64,000 nt of DNA from Actinoallomurus spadix (GCF_024055725.1 NZ_JAMXMX010000030.1:19190-83189), one strand, 5' to 3'. Positions 43,018 through 52,432 are shown, counted from the first letter of the stretch. The notes: generated from the letters alone by a model not told the origin. Numbers and translations: made by a program.

Positions 43018-43390
43018 GTCATTTCCTCCGGGGGGACGACCCCCCCGGCCCCCCGCGGTGGGGGGCCCGCCCCCCACGGCCCCCCTCTTGGGGGCTTCGC
43101 CCCCTTTCCCCCCATCCGTCCTTGGGGTGTCGGCTGGCTTGGCCCCATCGGGCCTCGGGGGGCGGCTCTCTTCTCCCTGTGTCCGGGGGGCCTTTCGCTC
43201 GCGTGCGGGTTCTGGTCGCTTGTCTCTCGCTGTAGGGGGCGCTGGGGCGGGTTTCGGGCAGAGCGTAAGAAAGGGGGGCACTCTGGTAACAAGATGGCAG
43301 TTCCGTCACTTTGGTGGTCGCCGGAGGATTGGCGACATCATCTCGGCGGTGGCGGGGGTGCCGCCCAGTGCCTTTCTAAGGTGGTCGCCA
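43018..43390. other. Highly structured G/C-tract spacer
   Basis: This 373-base gene-free stretch is packed with G and C runs that can pair locally, such as GGGGGGACGACCCCCCC, the CCCCCCGCGG/GGGGGG alternation and GGGGGCTTCGCCCCC. The second half (from about 43200) loses this pattern and probably holds the promoter of the permease gene. Frames running through it are read through the tRNA and are not genes. Confidence 0.6.
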
Positions 43391-44839
43391 GTGAGTGGAA
43401 CGTCTCCGGCACCGGAAGACCGGACGACCCTGCAACGGAACGCGGTCGGCCTTCTCGGCGCGGTCATCATGTCCGCCGCCCTGATGGGGCCCGCGGTGTC
43501 CGTCTACTTCAATCCCCAGCTCGTCGCCGGCTTCGCCGGGGCGGCTACCCCGCTGGTCATGGTGATCTCCATGGCCGGCGTGCTCATCACGGCGAGCGGC
43601 ATCATGCAGATGGCCCGCGAACTGCCGAGCGCGGGCGCCTTCTACACCTACGTCTCCCGGGGGATCGGCGCGCGCAGCGGGTTCGTCACCGGCGGGCTGA
43701 TGTTCGTGGCCTACGCCCTGCTGGTGCCGGCCGAACTGGCGCTGATCGGCGTCTACACGCACGACCTCCTGGCGTCGTACGGCGTCCACGTGCACTGGGC
43801 CCTGATCTCCCTGGCCTTCACAGTGCTGATGCTGGTGCTCTCGCTGCGCGGCATCCGCGGTTCGCTGCGGACGGCGCTGACCCTCTTCAGCGCCGAGGTG
43901 CTCGTCATCATGGTGCTGAGCGTCATCGTGCTGGTGAAGGGCGGTGCGCACGGGCTGTCCCTCGCGCCGCTCAACCCGGCGTCGTCGCCGAGGGGCCCGT
44001 CCGGCCTGGCGCTCGGCATGGTCTACGGCGTGCTGTCGTTCGTGGGCTTCGAGGCGGCCACCACCCTGGGTGAGGAGGTCCGCGAGCCCAGGCGCAACGT
44101 ACCCCGGGGCATCGCGCTGTCCACGCTGTTCGTCGGCGTGATCTACCTGTTCTGCACCTACAGCGAGATGGTCGGCTTCGGCACCGGCGACGCGGCCAGG
44201 CTGGCGGCCGACCAGGCGCCGTTCAACACGCTCGCCGCGACGTACGCACCCTGGATGAAGCTGCTCATCGGGCTGGCCGGGATCTCGAGCATCTTCGCCG
44301 TGGTCATGAACTCCAACAACGGCATCGTGCGGATCATCTTCGCCATGGGCCGGGAGGGGATGCTGCCCCGGCGGCTCGCGCACGTCGACCCCAGGCACCG
44401 CTCGCCGAACCGGGCGATCTGGACGGTGGCCGTGTTCGCGGCGCTGGTCACGTTCGCCGTCGGTTTCGCGACCGGCCCGTTCAACGCCTACGCCTATCTG
44501 GGCGCGCTGCTCACGCTGGCCATCGTGCCGGTGTACATGCTGACCAACATCGCGTGCGTGCGGTTCTTCCTGCGGGAACGGCGGGAGCACTTCAACGCCG
44601 TACGGCACGTGGTGCTGCCCGTGCTCGGCATCCTGCTCATGCTCATCCCGATCTACGGCTCGGTCTGGCCGATCCCGAAGGCGCCGTACAACCTCTTCCC
44701 GTACGCCATCGTGGCCTTCATCGTGGCCACCGCGCTGATCGCGGTGTGGCTGGGCCGTGCCCGGCCGGAGCGTCTCACGCGGGCCGGGGCCGTGCTGGCG
44801 ACCGGGGAGACCGACGCGGCGGAGGCCGTGGCCTCGTGA
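43391..44839 (+). CDS. APC-family amino acid permease
   Basis: A 482-residue transporter with about 12-13 hydrophobic helices. The first helix reads AVGLLGAVIMSAALMGPAVSVY; SFVGFEAATTLGEEVREPRRNVPRGI is the conserved APC motif near the middle. It imports amino acids or amines by proton symport or exchange. The frame is open far upstream into the tRNA, but GTG 43391 with AAGGTGG 5 bases before it is the real start. It overlaps an HbpS-like gene (GTGA), which is an unusual partner. Confidence 0.85.
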   Translation: MSGTSPAPEDRTTLQRNAVGLLGAVIMSAALMGPAVSVYFNPQLVAGFAGAATPLVMVISMAGVLITASGIMQMARELPSAGAFYTYVSRGIGARSGFVTGGLMFVAYALLVPAELALIGVYTHDLLASYGVHVHWALISLAFTVLMLVLSLRGIRGSLRTALTLFSAEVLVIMVLSVIVLVKGGAHGLSLAPLNPASSPRGPSGLALGMVYGVLSFVGFEAATTLGEEVREPRRNVPRGIALSTLFVGVIYLFCTYSEMVGFGTGDAARLAADQAPFNTLAATYAPWMKLLIGLAGISSIFAVVMNSNNGIVRIIFAMGREGMLPRRLAHVDPRHRSPNRAIWTVAVFAALVTFAVGFATGPFNAYAYLGALLTLAIVPVYMLTNIACVRFFLRERREHFNAVRHVVLPVLGILLMLIPIYGSVWPIPKAPYNLFPYAIVAFIVATALIAVWLGRARPERLTRAGAVLATGETDAAEAVAS

Positions 44840-45264
44840 GTACGGACCCCATCACCCTGACGACGGCGCTGCGGGTCTGCGAGGCGGCGGTGGCGGAGGC
44901 GGAGAGCGCCGGCGCGCTGGTCTCGGTCGCCGTCGTCGATGCGGGCGGTCATCTGGTGGCCTTCATGAGGATGGACGGCGCCGAGATCGCCGGCCCGGTG
45001 CTCGCGCCCGACAAGGCCTACACGGCGGTCGCCAACCGGATCGCGACGCACGAGCTCGCCGAGCAGGCCGCCCCCGGAGGACCGTTGTTCGGCCTGCACG
45101 CCCACGCGTCCGGACGATTCGTGATCTTCGGCGGCGGAGTCCCCTTCCGGCTAGGCGACCGCGTCGCCGGCGCGGTCGGGGTCAGCGGCGGGACGGTGGC
45201 CGAGGACGTCGCCTGCGCGAGCGCCGGTGAGCGGGCCTGGCGGCAGGCGGCCGGCCCCGGGTGA
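44836..45264 (+). CDS. HbpS/GlcG-family (DUF336) protein
   Basis: A 142-residue protein of the GlcG/HbpS family. Typical motifs are VSVAVVDAGGHLVAFMRMDGA, PDKAYTAVANRI and FGGGVPFRLGDRVAGAVGVSGG. HbpS of Streptomyces binds and degrades haem and senses redox stress; GlcG proteins accompany glycolate or diol metabolism genes. There is no signal peptide here. The GTG overlaps the permease stop, so the two are co-translated and perhaps handle one substrate. Confidence 0.85.
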   Translation: MSTDPITLTTALRVCEAAVAEAESAGALVSVAVVDAGGHLVAFMRMDGAEIAGPVLAPDKAYTAVANRIATHELAEQAAPGGPLFGLHAHASGRFVIFGGGVPFRLGDRVAGAVGVSGGTVAEDVACASAGERAWRQAAGPG

Positions 45265-45272
45265 TCCGGACC

Positions 45273-45305
45273 GTCCCCGGCGCGGTCTGGGACCGCGCCG
45301 GGGAC
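45273..45305 (+). terminator. Strong hairpin after HbpS-like gene
   Basis: A perfect 15-bp stem (GTCCCCGGCGCGGTC and its complement) with a 3-base TGG loop, 8 bases after the stop. There is no T tract. Confidence 0.75.
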
Positions 45306-45464
45306 ATGTTCCGGCGCCCATCGGCACCGTACGGAAGGGGGCCTTTCGTCGTTCCTCGGCGGCACGTCGTAGATTCGCCGATCGCCGTGACAAATCGGCG
45401 GGTGCTGGAATTCGCCCGCGGTCTGGCACGTTCGTAGGGACATTGACGTGTTGAGGAGGGCTCT

Positions 45465-46364
45465 GTGGCCGATCCGAGTGAGCTTTACACGCTGGCCGAG
45501 GATGTTCCGGAGTTGAGCGGGCCGGTGCTGGTGTATCACCTTGACGGTTTCATGGACGCCGGACGTGCCGGGCAGTTGGCGACCCGGCACCTGCGGACGC
45601 TGGACGCCCGCCTGGTCGCGACGTTCGACGTCGACTCGCTCATCGACTACCGGTCGCGGCGGCCGCCGATGACCTTCGACACGGACCGCTGGGTCGACTA
45701 TGAGGCGCCCGAACTCACCGTGTACGCGTGTGAGGACGCCGTCGGGGTGCCGTTCCTGGTGATGACCGGGCCGGAGCCGGACCGGGCGTGGGAGCGGTTC
45801 GCCGCCGCGGTGATCTCGCTCTGCGAGCGGCTCGACGTCCGGCTGGCGGTGGGCCTGCACGGCATTCCGATGGCGGTGCCCCACACGCGGGAGACGGGCC
45901 TGACACCGCACGGAAACCGGCCCGACCTGCTGGGGGAGCACCCGGCGTGGATCAACCGGGCCGAGGTGCCGGGAAGCGCCGCCGCGCTGATCGAGTACCG
46001 CATGGCGGAGGCCGGGCACGACGCGATCGGGTTCGCCGCGCACGTGCCGCACTACCTCGCCCAGTCCGCGTACCCGACGGCCGCGATCGCGCTGCTGAAC
46101 GGCGTCACGTCCGCCACCGGCCTGATGTTCCCGACCGCCGACCTCGACGACGCTGCGGCGCAGGCGCGGGAGCAGATCGACGGTGAGGTCGCCGCGTCGG
46201 AGGACGTCGCGGAGGCGGTCCGCAACCTCGAGGTCCAGTACGACGCGATCGTGGAGGCCGGACGGAACAGCCTGCCGCTGGCGGGCTCGCCCGCCCGGAT
46301 GCCGGACGGCGACGAGATCGCCGCCGAGTTCGAGCGCTTCCTCGCCGAACAGAACGACCAGTAG
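45465..46364 (+). CDS. PAC2-family protein
   Basis: A 299-residue protein of the PAC2 (proteasome assembly chaperone 2-like) family found in actinobacteria. VLVYHLDGFMDAGRAGQLATRHL near the N-terminus and VGLHGIPMAVPHTR near residue 128 are typical. The GTG at 45465 follows GAGGAGGG by 5 bases. A small inverted repeat (CGCCGAT/ATCGGCG) lies in its upstream region near 45377-45402. Its biochemical role is not established. Confidence 0.88.
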   Translation: MADPSELYTLAEDVPELSGPVLVYHLDGFMDAGRAGQLATRHLRTLDARLVATFDVDSLIDYRSRRPPMTFDTDRWVDYEAPELTVYACEDAVGVPFLVMTGPEPDRAWERFAAAVISLCERLDVRLAVGLHGIPMAVPHTRETGLTPHGNRPDLLGEHPAWINRAEVPGSAAALIEYRMAEAGHDAIGFAAHVPHYLAQSAYPTAAIALLNGVTSATGLMFPTADLDDAAAQAREQIDGEVAASEDVAEAVRNLEVQYDAIVEAGRNSLPLAGSPARMPDGDEIAAEFERFLAEQNDQ

Positions 46365-46368
46365 ACCC

Positions 46369-46414
46369 GGGCGTCCGGCGCGGCGGTTCGGCGGGGATCG
46401 CCGCCCGGACGCCC
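46369..46414 (+). terminator. Hairpin terminator after PAC2 gene
   Basis: GGGCGTCCGG and CCGGACGCCC pair perfectly, with an inner CGGCG/CGCCG pairing, starting 5 bases after the stop. Confidence 0.65.
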
Positions 46415-46549
46415 GTCCGGCGTCCGTGACGACGATGAATCGGCCGCTGAACAGCGATGATGCCGAAACGCCGCGTTGCCGTGCATACCGCGCTCATTCG
46501 TGGGAACCATCCGACCGCCCGGACCCCCGAGTGTAAGGAAGCACTGGAT

Positions 46550-46822
46550 ATGCACATCACCGGCATCATCTTCGCCATCATCATCGGCCTGGTCATCGGT
46601 GCGCTCGGCCGGCTGGTCGTCCCCGGCCGCCAGCACATCCCGATGTGGCTCACGATCGTCATCGGCATCGTCGCCGCGCTGATCGGTACCGCGATCGCGG
46701 GCGGCCTCGGCGTCGCCGACACGAACGGCGTCGACTGGATCGAACTCGTCATCCAGGTCGCGCTGGCCGCCGCCGGCGTCGCGCTGGTGTCCGGCATGTA
46801 CGGACGCCGAGGGGTGCGCTGA
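46550..46822 (+). CDS. GlsB/YeaQ/YmgE family stress-response membrane protein
   Basis: A 90-residue protein with three hydrophobic helices. IIIGLVIGALGRLVVPGRQ is the family hallmark. ATG 46550 follows AAGGAAG by 8 bases; the longer upstream frame is not membrane-like. Members are induced by envelope or osmotic stress, and their biochemical role is unclear. It is isolated between the PAC2 gene and recQ. Confidence 0.88.
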   Translation: MHITGIIFAIIIGLVIGALGRLVVPGRQHIPMWLTIVIGIVAALIGTAIAGGLGVADTNGVDWIELVIQVALAAAGVALVSGMYGRRGVR

Positions 46823-46917
46823 CCTCCGACCTCCCGGCCCGCGCGCGTCCGACCCGGTCTCAGCCGGTGCGAGCGCCGCGAACCGGGGAACCCGGGGAGG
46901 CGCGGGCGGGCCGCCGC

Positions 46918-48753
46918 TCAGTCCTGCGGCGTGGCGAGGGTGTCGAGGATCTGCGGGCCGTATTTGGCCAGCTTGCTCTCGCCGACACCGTTCACCGAGG
47001 ACAGCTCGTCGAGTGAGCCCGGGGCGCGCGTGGCGATCTCGCGCAGCGTCGCGTCGTGGAAGATGACGTACGCCGGGACGCCCTGCTCCTTGGCGGTGGC
47101 GGCGCGCCAGGCACGCAGCCGCTCGAAGACCGGAAGGGCCTCCTCGGGCAGGTCGGCGGCGGCCGCGCGGCCGGCCTTGGCGGCCTTCGCCGCCTTGGGC
47201 GCCGGCCGCGCAGGCTCGCGGCGCATGGGCACCTGCCGCTCGCCGCGCAGCACGGCGGCGCTGGCGTCGGTGAGCACGAGCGTGCCGTAGTCGCCCTCCA
47301 CGGCCAGCAGCCCTTGGGCCAGGAGCTGCCGGACGACGCCGCGCCACTCGGCGTCGCTCAGGTCCGAGCCGATGCCGAAGACCGTCAGCGTGTCGTGGTC
47401 GTTCTGAATGATCTTGGGTGTCTTCTTGCCGAGCAGGATGTCGACGATGTGACCCGCGCCGAACTTCTGGCGCCGCCGGGACAGCCACACGACGGTCGAC
47501 AGGACCTTCTGCGCGGCCTCCGTGCCGTCCCACGACTCCGGCGGCGACAGGCACGTGTCGCAGTTGCCGCACGTGGCGCCCTCCTGCCCGAAGTAGGCGA
47601 GGATCTGGGTGCGGCGGCACTCGACGGTCTCGCACAGGGCCAGCATCGAGTCGAGGTGCGCGGCGAGCCGGCGCCGGTGCGCGGCGTCCCCCTCAGAAGA
47701 CTCGATGAGCTTGCGCTGCTGGACGACGTCCTGCAGGCCGTACGCCATCCAGGCCGTGGACGGCAGGCCGTCCCGGCCGGCGCGGCCGGTCTCCTGGTAG
47801 TAGCCCTCGACGGACTTGGGCAGGTCGAGGTGGGCGACGAAGCGCACGTCCGGCTTGTCGATGCCCATGCCGAACGCGATGGTGGCGACCATGACGACGC
47901 CGTCCTCGCGCAGGAAGCGCGCCTGGTTCGCCGCGCGCGTGGCCGGGTCGAGGCCCGCGTGGTACGGCAGCGCGGTCACGTCGTTCTCCACCAGGAAGGC
48001 GGCGATCTTCTCCACCGACGCGCGGGACAGGCAGTAGACGATGCCGGCGTCGCCCGGGTGCTCGGTGCGCAGGAACTCCAGCAGTTGCCGCTTCGGCTCC
48101 CGCTTCGGCACGATGCGGTACTGGATGTTCGGCCGGTCGAAGCTCGCCACGAAGTGACGGGCGTCCTCCAGATTGAGCCGCGCCGTGATCTCCCGGTGCG
48201 TGGCCGGGGTCGCGGTGGCGGTCAGCGCGATCCTGGGCACGTCGGGCCGGCGCTCGTGCAGCACCGACAGCGCCAGGTAGTCCGGCCGGAAGTCGTGCCC
48301 CCACTGCGCCACGCAGTGCGCCTCGTCGATCGCGAACAGCGAGATGTCGGCGCGGTCGAACAGCCGCAGCGTCGACTCCAGGCGCAGGCGCTCCGGCGCG
48401 AGGTAGAGCAGGTCCAGCTCACCCGCCGTGAACGCCGCCTCGACCGTGCGCCGCTCGTCCGGGTCCTGGGTCGAGTTGAGGAACCACGCGCGCACGCCGA
48501 GGGCCCGCAGCGCGTCGACCTGGTCCTGCATCAGGGCGATGAGCGGCGAGACGACGACGCCGACGCCCTTCCGCACGAGTGCGGGGATCTGGTAGCAGAG
48601 CGACTTGCCCCCGCCGGTCGGCATGAGCACCAGCGCGTCCCCGCCGGCGACGACATGCTCGATGATCTCCCGCTGGCCGTCGCGGAACTCCTCGTAGCCG
48701 AAGACCCGCCGCAGGACCTCGGACGCCTCGCTCATCGGTTCGGGGGAAGCCAT
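46918..48753 (-). CDS. recQ: ATP-dependent DNA helicase RecQ
   Basis: A 611-residue superfamily 2 helicase. Walker [19 protein letters not shown]-type box [15 protein letters not shown], motif [15 protein letters not shown]. The RecQ zinc site has C-ETVECRR, then CGNCDTC, followed by the winged helix, and the HRDC domain occupies the last 80 residues ([19 protein letters not shown]). It unwinds forked DNA in repair and recombination. ATG 48753 is used; ATG 48735 is possible. Confidence 0.96.
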   Translation of the reverse strand: MASPEPMSEASEVLRRVFGYEEFRDGQREIIEHVVAGGDALVLMPTGGGKSLCYQIPALVRKGVGVVVSPLIALMQDQVDALRALGVRAWFLNSTQDPDERRTVEAAFTAGELDLLYLAPERLRLESTLRLFDRADISLFAIDEAHCVAQWGHDFRPDYLALSVLHERRPDVPRIALTATATPATHREITARLNLEDARHFVASFDRPNIQYRIVPKREPKRQLLEFLRTEHPGDAGIVYCLSRASVEKIAAFLVENDVTALPYHAGLDPATRAANQARFLREDGVVMVATIAFGMGIDKPDVRFVAHLDLPKSVEGYYQETGRAGRDGLPSTAWMAYGLQDVVQQRKLIESSEGDAAHRRRLAAHLDSMLALCETVECRRTQILAYFGQEGATCGNCDTCLSPPESWDGTEAAQKVLSTVVWLSRRRQKFGAGHIVDILLGKKTPKIIQNDHDTLTVFGIGSDLSDAEWRGVVRQLLAQGLLAVEGDYGTLVLTDASAAVLRGERQVPMRREPARPAPKAAKAAKAGRAAAADLPEEALPVFERLRAWRAATAKEQGVPAYVIFHDATLREIATRAPGSLDELSSVNGVGESKLAKYGPQILDTLATPQD

Positions 48754-48830
48754 CCCGTCACCCTACGGGCAACCCCCACCCCGTCGTGCCCGGAACCGGG
48801 TCCCTGGGGACGGCCGGCGCGGGACGGCCC

Positions 48831-49886
48831 TCACTCACGCCGGAGGCGGGCGGCCGCGGCGCGCAGCGACGCGTCGGTCTCCGCGGCGAGGAGGCCGACG
48901 AGCTCGCCCGCCGGGACCTCCCGGGCGAGAGCGTGCGCCTGACCGGCCCACAGGTTCACCAGGTCGGGGTCGCCCGCGGCGCGCGCCGCCCGCCGCAGTG
49001 GCGCGGTGACGTGGTGGATCTCGGGGTAGGCGACCGGCGCGTCGTCGCCGTACCGGTGCATGAAGCGATTGCGGATCCCCCGGGCGAGGCGCCCGGTGAA
49101 GGCCCGCGTCATCGCGGTCGGGGCCGAGGAGGCAAGGGCCTGCCGGTGCACCGGAGCGGTGCCGGCCTCCGGGCAGCGCAGGAACGCCGTGCCGAGCTGC
49201 GCGGCCGAGGCGCCGGCGGCCAGCACGGCCGCGACGCCGGCGCCGGTGGCGATGCCGCCGGTCGCCACCAGCGGGACGTCGACGGCGGCCCGCAGGAGTT
49301 GCAGCAGGGACAGCAGCCCCATTTCCTCCCCGCGGTCGGCCGGGTCGTCGACGAAGGAGGCCCGGTGCCCGCCCGCCTCCGCGCCCTGGACCACGAGCGC
49401 GTCGGCGCCCGCCGCCACGGCCTGGGCGGCCTCGTCCTCCCGGGTCACCGTGACCCAGACCTCGCTGCCCGCCCGGTGCAGCCGCCCGGCGACCTCGGGG
49501 GACGGGCAGCCGAAGGTGAACGACACGACCGGGACGGGCGCGGCGGTCAGGAGGTCGAGCTTGGCGGCCCACTCGTCGTCCTCGAACCGGGGCTCTCCGA
49601 GACCGGCGCCCGTGCGCGCGGCCTCCTCGGCGAGCCCGGCGGCGTACCGCGCGACGATCTCGGGGTCCGCCGGGCGGCCGGGCACGAAGAGGTTCACGCC
49701 GATGGGCCGGCGCGTGAGCGCACGGGTCTCGTCGAGCCGGGCGCGCAGGCCCTCGGCGGTGAGATAGCCGGCGGCGAGGAACCCCAGCCCACCGGCCTCG
49801 CCGACCGCCGCGGTGAGCCGTGGGGTGGACGGGCCCCCGGCCAGCGGCGCCAGCACGATCGGCACGGGCAGTTCGTCGAGGATCAT
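48831..49886 (-). CDS. Nitronate monooxygenase family FMN protein
   Basis: A 351-residue TIM-barrel flavoprotein of the NMO/2-nitropropane dioxygenase family. PIVLAPLAGGPSTP is at the N-terminus, VVQGAEAGGHR is the FMN phosphate-side loop, and VATGGIATGAGVAAVLAAGA the second FMN segment. It oxidises nitronates, protecting the cell from toxic nitroalkanes. ATG 49886 follows GGAGGACGGG and begins ILDELPVPIVL; the frame open to 49985 does not add family-like sequence. Confidence 0.88.
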   Translation of the reverse strand: MILDELPVPIVLAPLAGGPSTPRLTAAVGEAGGLGFLAAGYLTAEGLRARLDETRALTRRPIGVNLFVPGRPADPEIVARYAAGLAEEAARTGAGLGEPRFEDDEWAAKLDLLTAAPVPVVSFTFGCPSPEVAGRLHRAGSEVWVTVTREDEAAQAVAAGADALVVQGAEAGGHRASFVDDPADRGEEMGLLSLLQLLRAAVDVPLVATGGIATGAGVAAVLAAGASAAQLGTAFLRCPEAGTAPVHRQALASSAPTAMTRAFTGRLARGIRNRFMHRYGDDAPVAYPEIHHVTAPLRRAARAAGDPDLVNLWAGQAHALAREVPAGELVGLLAAETDASLRAAAARLRRE

Positions 49887-50047
49887 CCCGTCCTCCGCGT
49901 TCGCCGTGGGCCGGCCGGGCCGGCCGCGGGTTCGGTGAACGAAACATCCTACGGCGCAGGTGATCCCGTCACCTGCCCGGCGCATATCCGGTGATCTGCC
50001 GGGTATCGGTGCGCACGTCCCTGTCGGTGAACCCGAGGAAGGCGCAG

Positions 50048-50548
50048 ATGCAGGTCGTCGCGAAGCGGCACGGTGCGGAGGAGACCGAGAAGGCGTCCCG
50101 GCCCTTCGCCGTGCGGCTCATACGGTGGTTGTGGGTCCTCGTCGCCCTGGCGGTGGCCGTGGTCTTCGCCGTCGCGCTCGCCCGGCTGACCCTGCGCCCC
50201 GTGCACGGCGCCGGCGGGCAGGTGCACGACAACCCGCATCCGGGAGCCACGCTGCGCTTCTACCTCGACCGGCCGAGCGTCAAGGAGGCGGTCGTCGAGA
50301 TCGGCGGCAACCTGGCGCTCCTGATGCCGCTCGGCGTGCTCCTGCCGATCCTCTTCGACCGCCTCCGCGGCCTCGTGCGCCTGACCCTGGCGGCGGCCCT
50401 GATCTCCCTGGCGATCGAGGTGGTCCAGGGGCTGGTGCTCACGGGCCGTAGCTTCGACGTGGACGACGTGATCCTCAACACCGTCGGCGCGGTCATCGCC
50501 TATCTCATCGTGGGGCGCAGGTTCGGCCGCTGGGCGCATCCGGGTTGA
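50048..50548 (+). CDS. VanZ-family membrane protein
   Basis: A 166-residue protein with four hydrophobic segments. GGNLALLMPLGVLLPILF and SLAIEVVQGLVLTGRSFDVDDVILNTVGAVIAY are the VanZ signature. VanZ proteins give low-level teicoplanin resistance in some bacteria; most chromosomal homologues have no known role. ATG 50048 follows GAGGAAGG by 4 bases. Confidence 0.88.
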   Translation: MQVVAKRHGAEETEKASRPFAVRLIRWLWVLVALAVAVVFAVALARLTLRPVHGAGGQVHDNPHPGATLRFYLDRPSVKEAVVEIGGNLALLMPLGVLLPILFDRLRGLVRLTLAAALISLAIEVVQGLVLTGRSFDVDDVILNTVGAVIAYLIVGRRFGRWAHPG

Positions 50549-50589
50549 CCTGGCATCGGCGATGCGGTTTCGTTACCCACTCGTGACGC

Positions 50590-50605
50590 ATCTTAAGATT
50601 GTCGG
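50590..50605 (+). promoter_or_regulatory. Palindrome and -10 element ahead of stressosome operon
   Basis: ATCTTAAGAT (50590-50599) is a perfect 10-bp palindrome that includes TAAGAT, a -10-like hexamer 6 bases before an ATG at 50606. It is the best promoter candidate in the 237-base gap before the RsbR-like gene. Confidence 0.4.
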
Positions 50606-50692
50606 ATGACAACCATGGTCGCCCCCGCAGGCGTGACTCCCGGCGGCCGACCCGTGCCGGCTCTTCCGGAAGGTCTGGATCCGGTCCCGTAA
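50606..50692 (+). CDS. Possible leaderless upstream ORF (28 aa)
   Basis: A 28-codon frame starting MTTMVAPAGV and ending in TAA, Pro/Gly-rich, placed directly after a -10-like TAAGAT with no ribosome binding site. It would lie in the leader of the stressosome transcript. No family is recognised; it may be chance. Confidence 0.22.
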   Translation: MTTMVAPAGVTPGGRPVPALPEGLDPVP

Positions 50693-50785
50693 TTCCTTGG
50701 CGAACATGCCCTGACCAGGGCCGCGGTCGTCGCGATGGCGGTCCGCCGATCTCGAGTCGACCCAAGAACCGGAGGAGATGATCAA

Positions 50786-51637
50786 GTGACGGTAGCGGAG
50801 AACGGCGGCGCCGCCGCGGTCGCGGACTTCCTGCGGGCGCGAAGGGAACAACTGGCGCAGCAGTGGGCGGACCTCACACTCTTCCGCGCCGTGCACACCT
50901 CCGGCCGCGATGTCGCCGTGCACGCCGCCCACCGCCTCGTCGACGCCCTCACCGAGGTGGCCCGGGACGGACGGGTCGACGACGTCACCGTTCCCGCGCT
51001 CGACCAGGTGCGCGCCGCCCTGGCCCAGATGATCGCCGCGCGTTCCCAGGCCGGGGCGACGCCGCCGCAGGTGGCGGCGGAGGTCGCCGAGCTCAAACGG
51101 CCGGTGATCGCCATGGTCGGCCGGGAGCTCGCGGACGCCGACCGCGGCGCGGCGCTGATCGCCGCCACGGACCTGATGGGAACGCTCCGGCTCGTCGGCA
51201 TGGAGATCTCGCTGAGCGACGAGGGCGCCATCGTGGCCCGGCAGCGCCGGCAGCTCAGCGAGGTCGCGACGCCGGTCCTGAAACTGTGGGACCGGGTGGT
51301 CGCGGTCCCGCTGATCGGCACGCTCGACAGCGCCCGTACCCAGGTGGTCATGGAGACGCTGCTGGAGGCGATCGTCGACCAGCACGCCGCCGTGGCGATC
51401 CTCGACATCACCGGGGTCCCCCTCGTCGACACGGTGGTCGCCCAGCACCTGATGAAGACCGCGCTCGCCGTACGCCTCATGGGCGCCCGGTGCGTGGTCA
51501 GCGGGATCCGCCCCCAGATCGCCCAGACCATCGTCCAGCTCGGCATCGACCTGGGCGACATCACCACCCGGGCCACGCTGGCCGACGCGCTGGAATGGGC
51601 CCTCGGCCAGGTCGGCACCAGCATCGGCCGGGCGTGA
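50786..51637 (+). CDS. RsbR-like stressosome sensor (STAS domain)
   Basis: A 283-residue RsbR paralogue. The N-terminal sensor domain (about 1-150) is helical. The C-terminal STAS domain (about 165-275) includes VAILDITGVPLVDTVVAQHL, with a Thr where RsbR proteins are phosphorylated by RsbT. GTG 50786 is set by GGAGGA 9 bases upstream. With RsbS it should build the stressosome core. It overlaps the RsbS gene (GTGA). Confidence 0.88.
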   Translation: MTVAENGGAAAVADFLRARREQLAQQWADLTLFRAVHTSGRDVAVHAAHRLVDALTEVARDGRVDDVTVPALDQVRAALAQMIAARSQAGATPPQVAAEVAELKRPVIAMVGRELADADRGAALIAATDLMGTLRLVGMEISLSDEGAIVARQRRQLSEVATPVLKLWDRVVAVPLIGTLDSARTQVVMETLLEAIVDQHAAVAILDITGVPLVDTVVAQHLMKTALAVRLMGARCVVSGIRPQIAQTIVQLGIDLGDITTRATLADALEWALGQVGTSIGRA

Positions 51638-52011
51638 ACGCGGCGACCGGCATGCGGCGCGTATCCGTGCACCGGCTCGGTGAGGTCCTGCTGGCGAGCA
51701 TCCAGCAGGAGCTCACCGACTCCATCGCGGTCGCGCTGCGGCAGGACCTGACGGAGATGGCCGCCGCGGGGACCCGCGGGGTGATCATTGACATCTCGCA
51801 GGTGGAGATCGTCGACTCGTTCCTCGCCCGCGTCCTGGCGGAGATCGCCGCGGCGACGCGCATCCTGGCGGGGCGTACGGTCGTGTGCGGAATGCGGCCG
51901 CCCGTGGCGATCACCATGGTGGAGATGGGACTCGGCCTGCCGGGCCTGCACACCGCCAGGTCGCTGGAGGACGCCCTGGCACTCGTCGAGGCCGGCGAGG
52001 TGGGCCGGTGA
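51634..52011 (+). CDS. RsbS-like stressosome scaffold (STAS domain)
   Basis: A 125-residue single-domain STAS protein. GVIIDISQVEIVDSFLARVL holds the conserved Ser that RsbT phosphorylates. In the known system RsbS and RsbR hold RsbT until stress triggers their phosphorylation. It starts and ends in GTGA overlaps with the RsbR and RsbT genes. ATG 51652 is a possible alternative start. Confidence 0.9.
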   Translation: MNAATGMRRVSVHRLGEVLLASIQQELTDSIAVALRQDLTEMAAAGTRGVIIDISQVEIVDSFLARVLAEIAAATRILAGRTVVCGMRPPVAITMVEMGLGLPGLHTARSLEDALALVEAGEVGR

Positions 52012-52430
52012 CCACAGCGGCCGTGACCACCCTGCCGATCACCAGCGACCTGGAGATCGCCGGTGTCCGCCAGGCGGTCCGCGAGGCCGCCGTGGCCGCC
52101 GGCTTCAGCCTGGTCGAGCAGACCAAGGTCGTCACCGCCGCCAGCGAGCTCGCCCGGAACACCCTGGTGCACGGGGGAGGCGGCCGGCTGGAGATCACGC
52201 GGCTGGATCGGCCCCATGGGCAGGGGATCCGGCTGCGGTTCCGCGACGAGGGACCGGGCATCGCCGACGTGGAGACGGCGCTGTCCGACGGATACACCAC
52301 GGGGCACGGGCTGGGCCTCGGGCTCGGCGGCGCCCGCCGTCTCGTCCAGGAGTTCGCGATCGACACCGCGCCCGGCCGCGGAACGACGGTCACCGTCACG
52401 GCGTGGCCGCGCGGAGCATGGGGAGGCTGA
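52008..52430 (+). CDS. RsbT-like serine kinase
   Basis: A 140-residue HATPase_c kinase. The N-box is VVTAASELARNTLVHGGG, G1 is DEGPGIAD, and the G2 loop TGHGLGLGLGGARRL is intact, so ATP binding is expected. RsbT phosphorylates RsbR and RsbS and, when freed, activates RsbU. It overlaps the RsbS gene. Confidence 0.9.
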   Translation: MTTAAVTTLPITSDLEIAGVRQAVREAAVAAGFSLVEQTKVVTAASELARNTLVHGGGGRLEITRLDRPHGQGIRLRFRDEGPGIADVETALSDGYTTGHGLGLGLGGARRLVQEFAIDTAPGRGTTVTVTAWPRGAWGG

Positions 52431-52432
52431 CG

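Noticed and set aside
42896..43390. Extension of the permease frame upstream to the tRNA
   Set aside because: It would read through tRNA-Ala and the G/C-run spacer; GTG 43391 has a proper ribosome binding site.
45320..45336. DosR-like box before the PAC2 gene (AAGGGGGCCTTTCGTCG)
   Set aside because: Only the spacer and part of one arm resemble the core; the right arm does not match.
46503..46507. GGAAC as an ECF-sigma -35 element before the GlsB gene
   Set aside because: No matching -10 element at the right distance.
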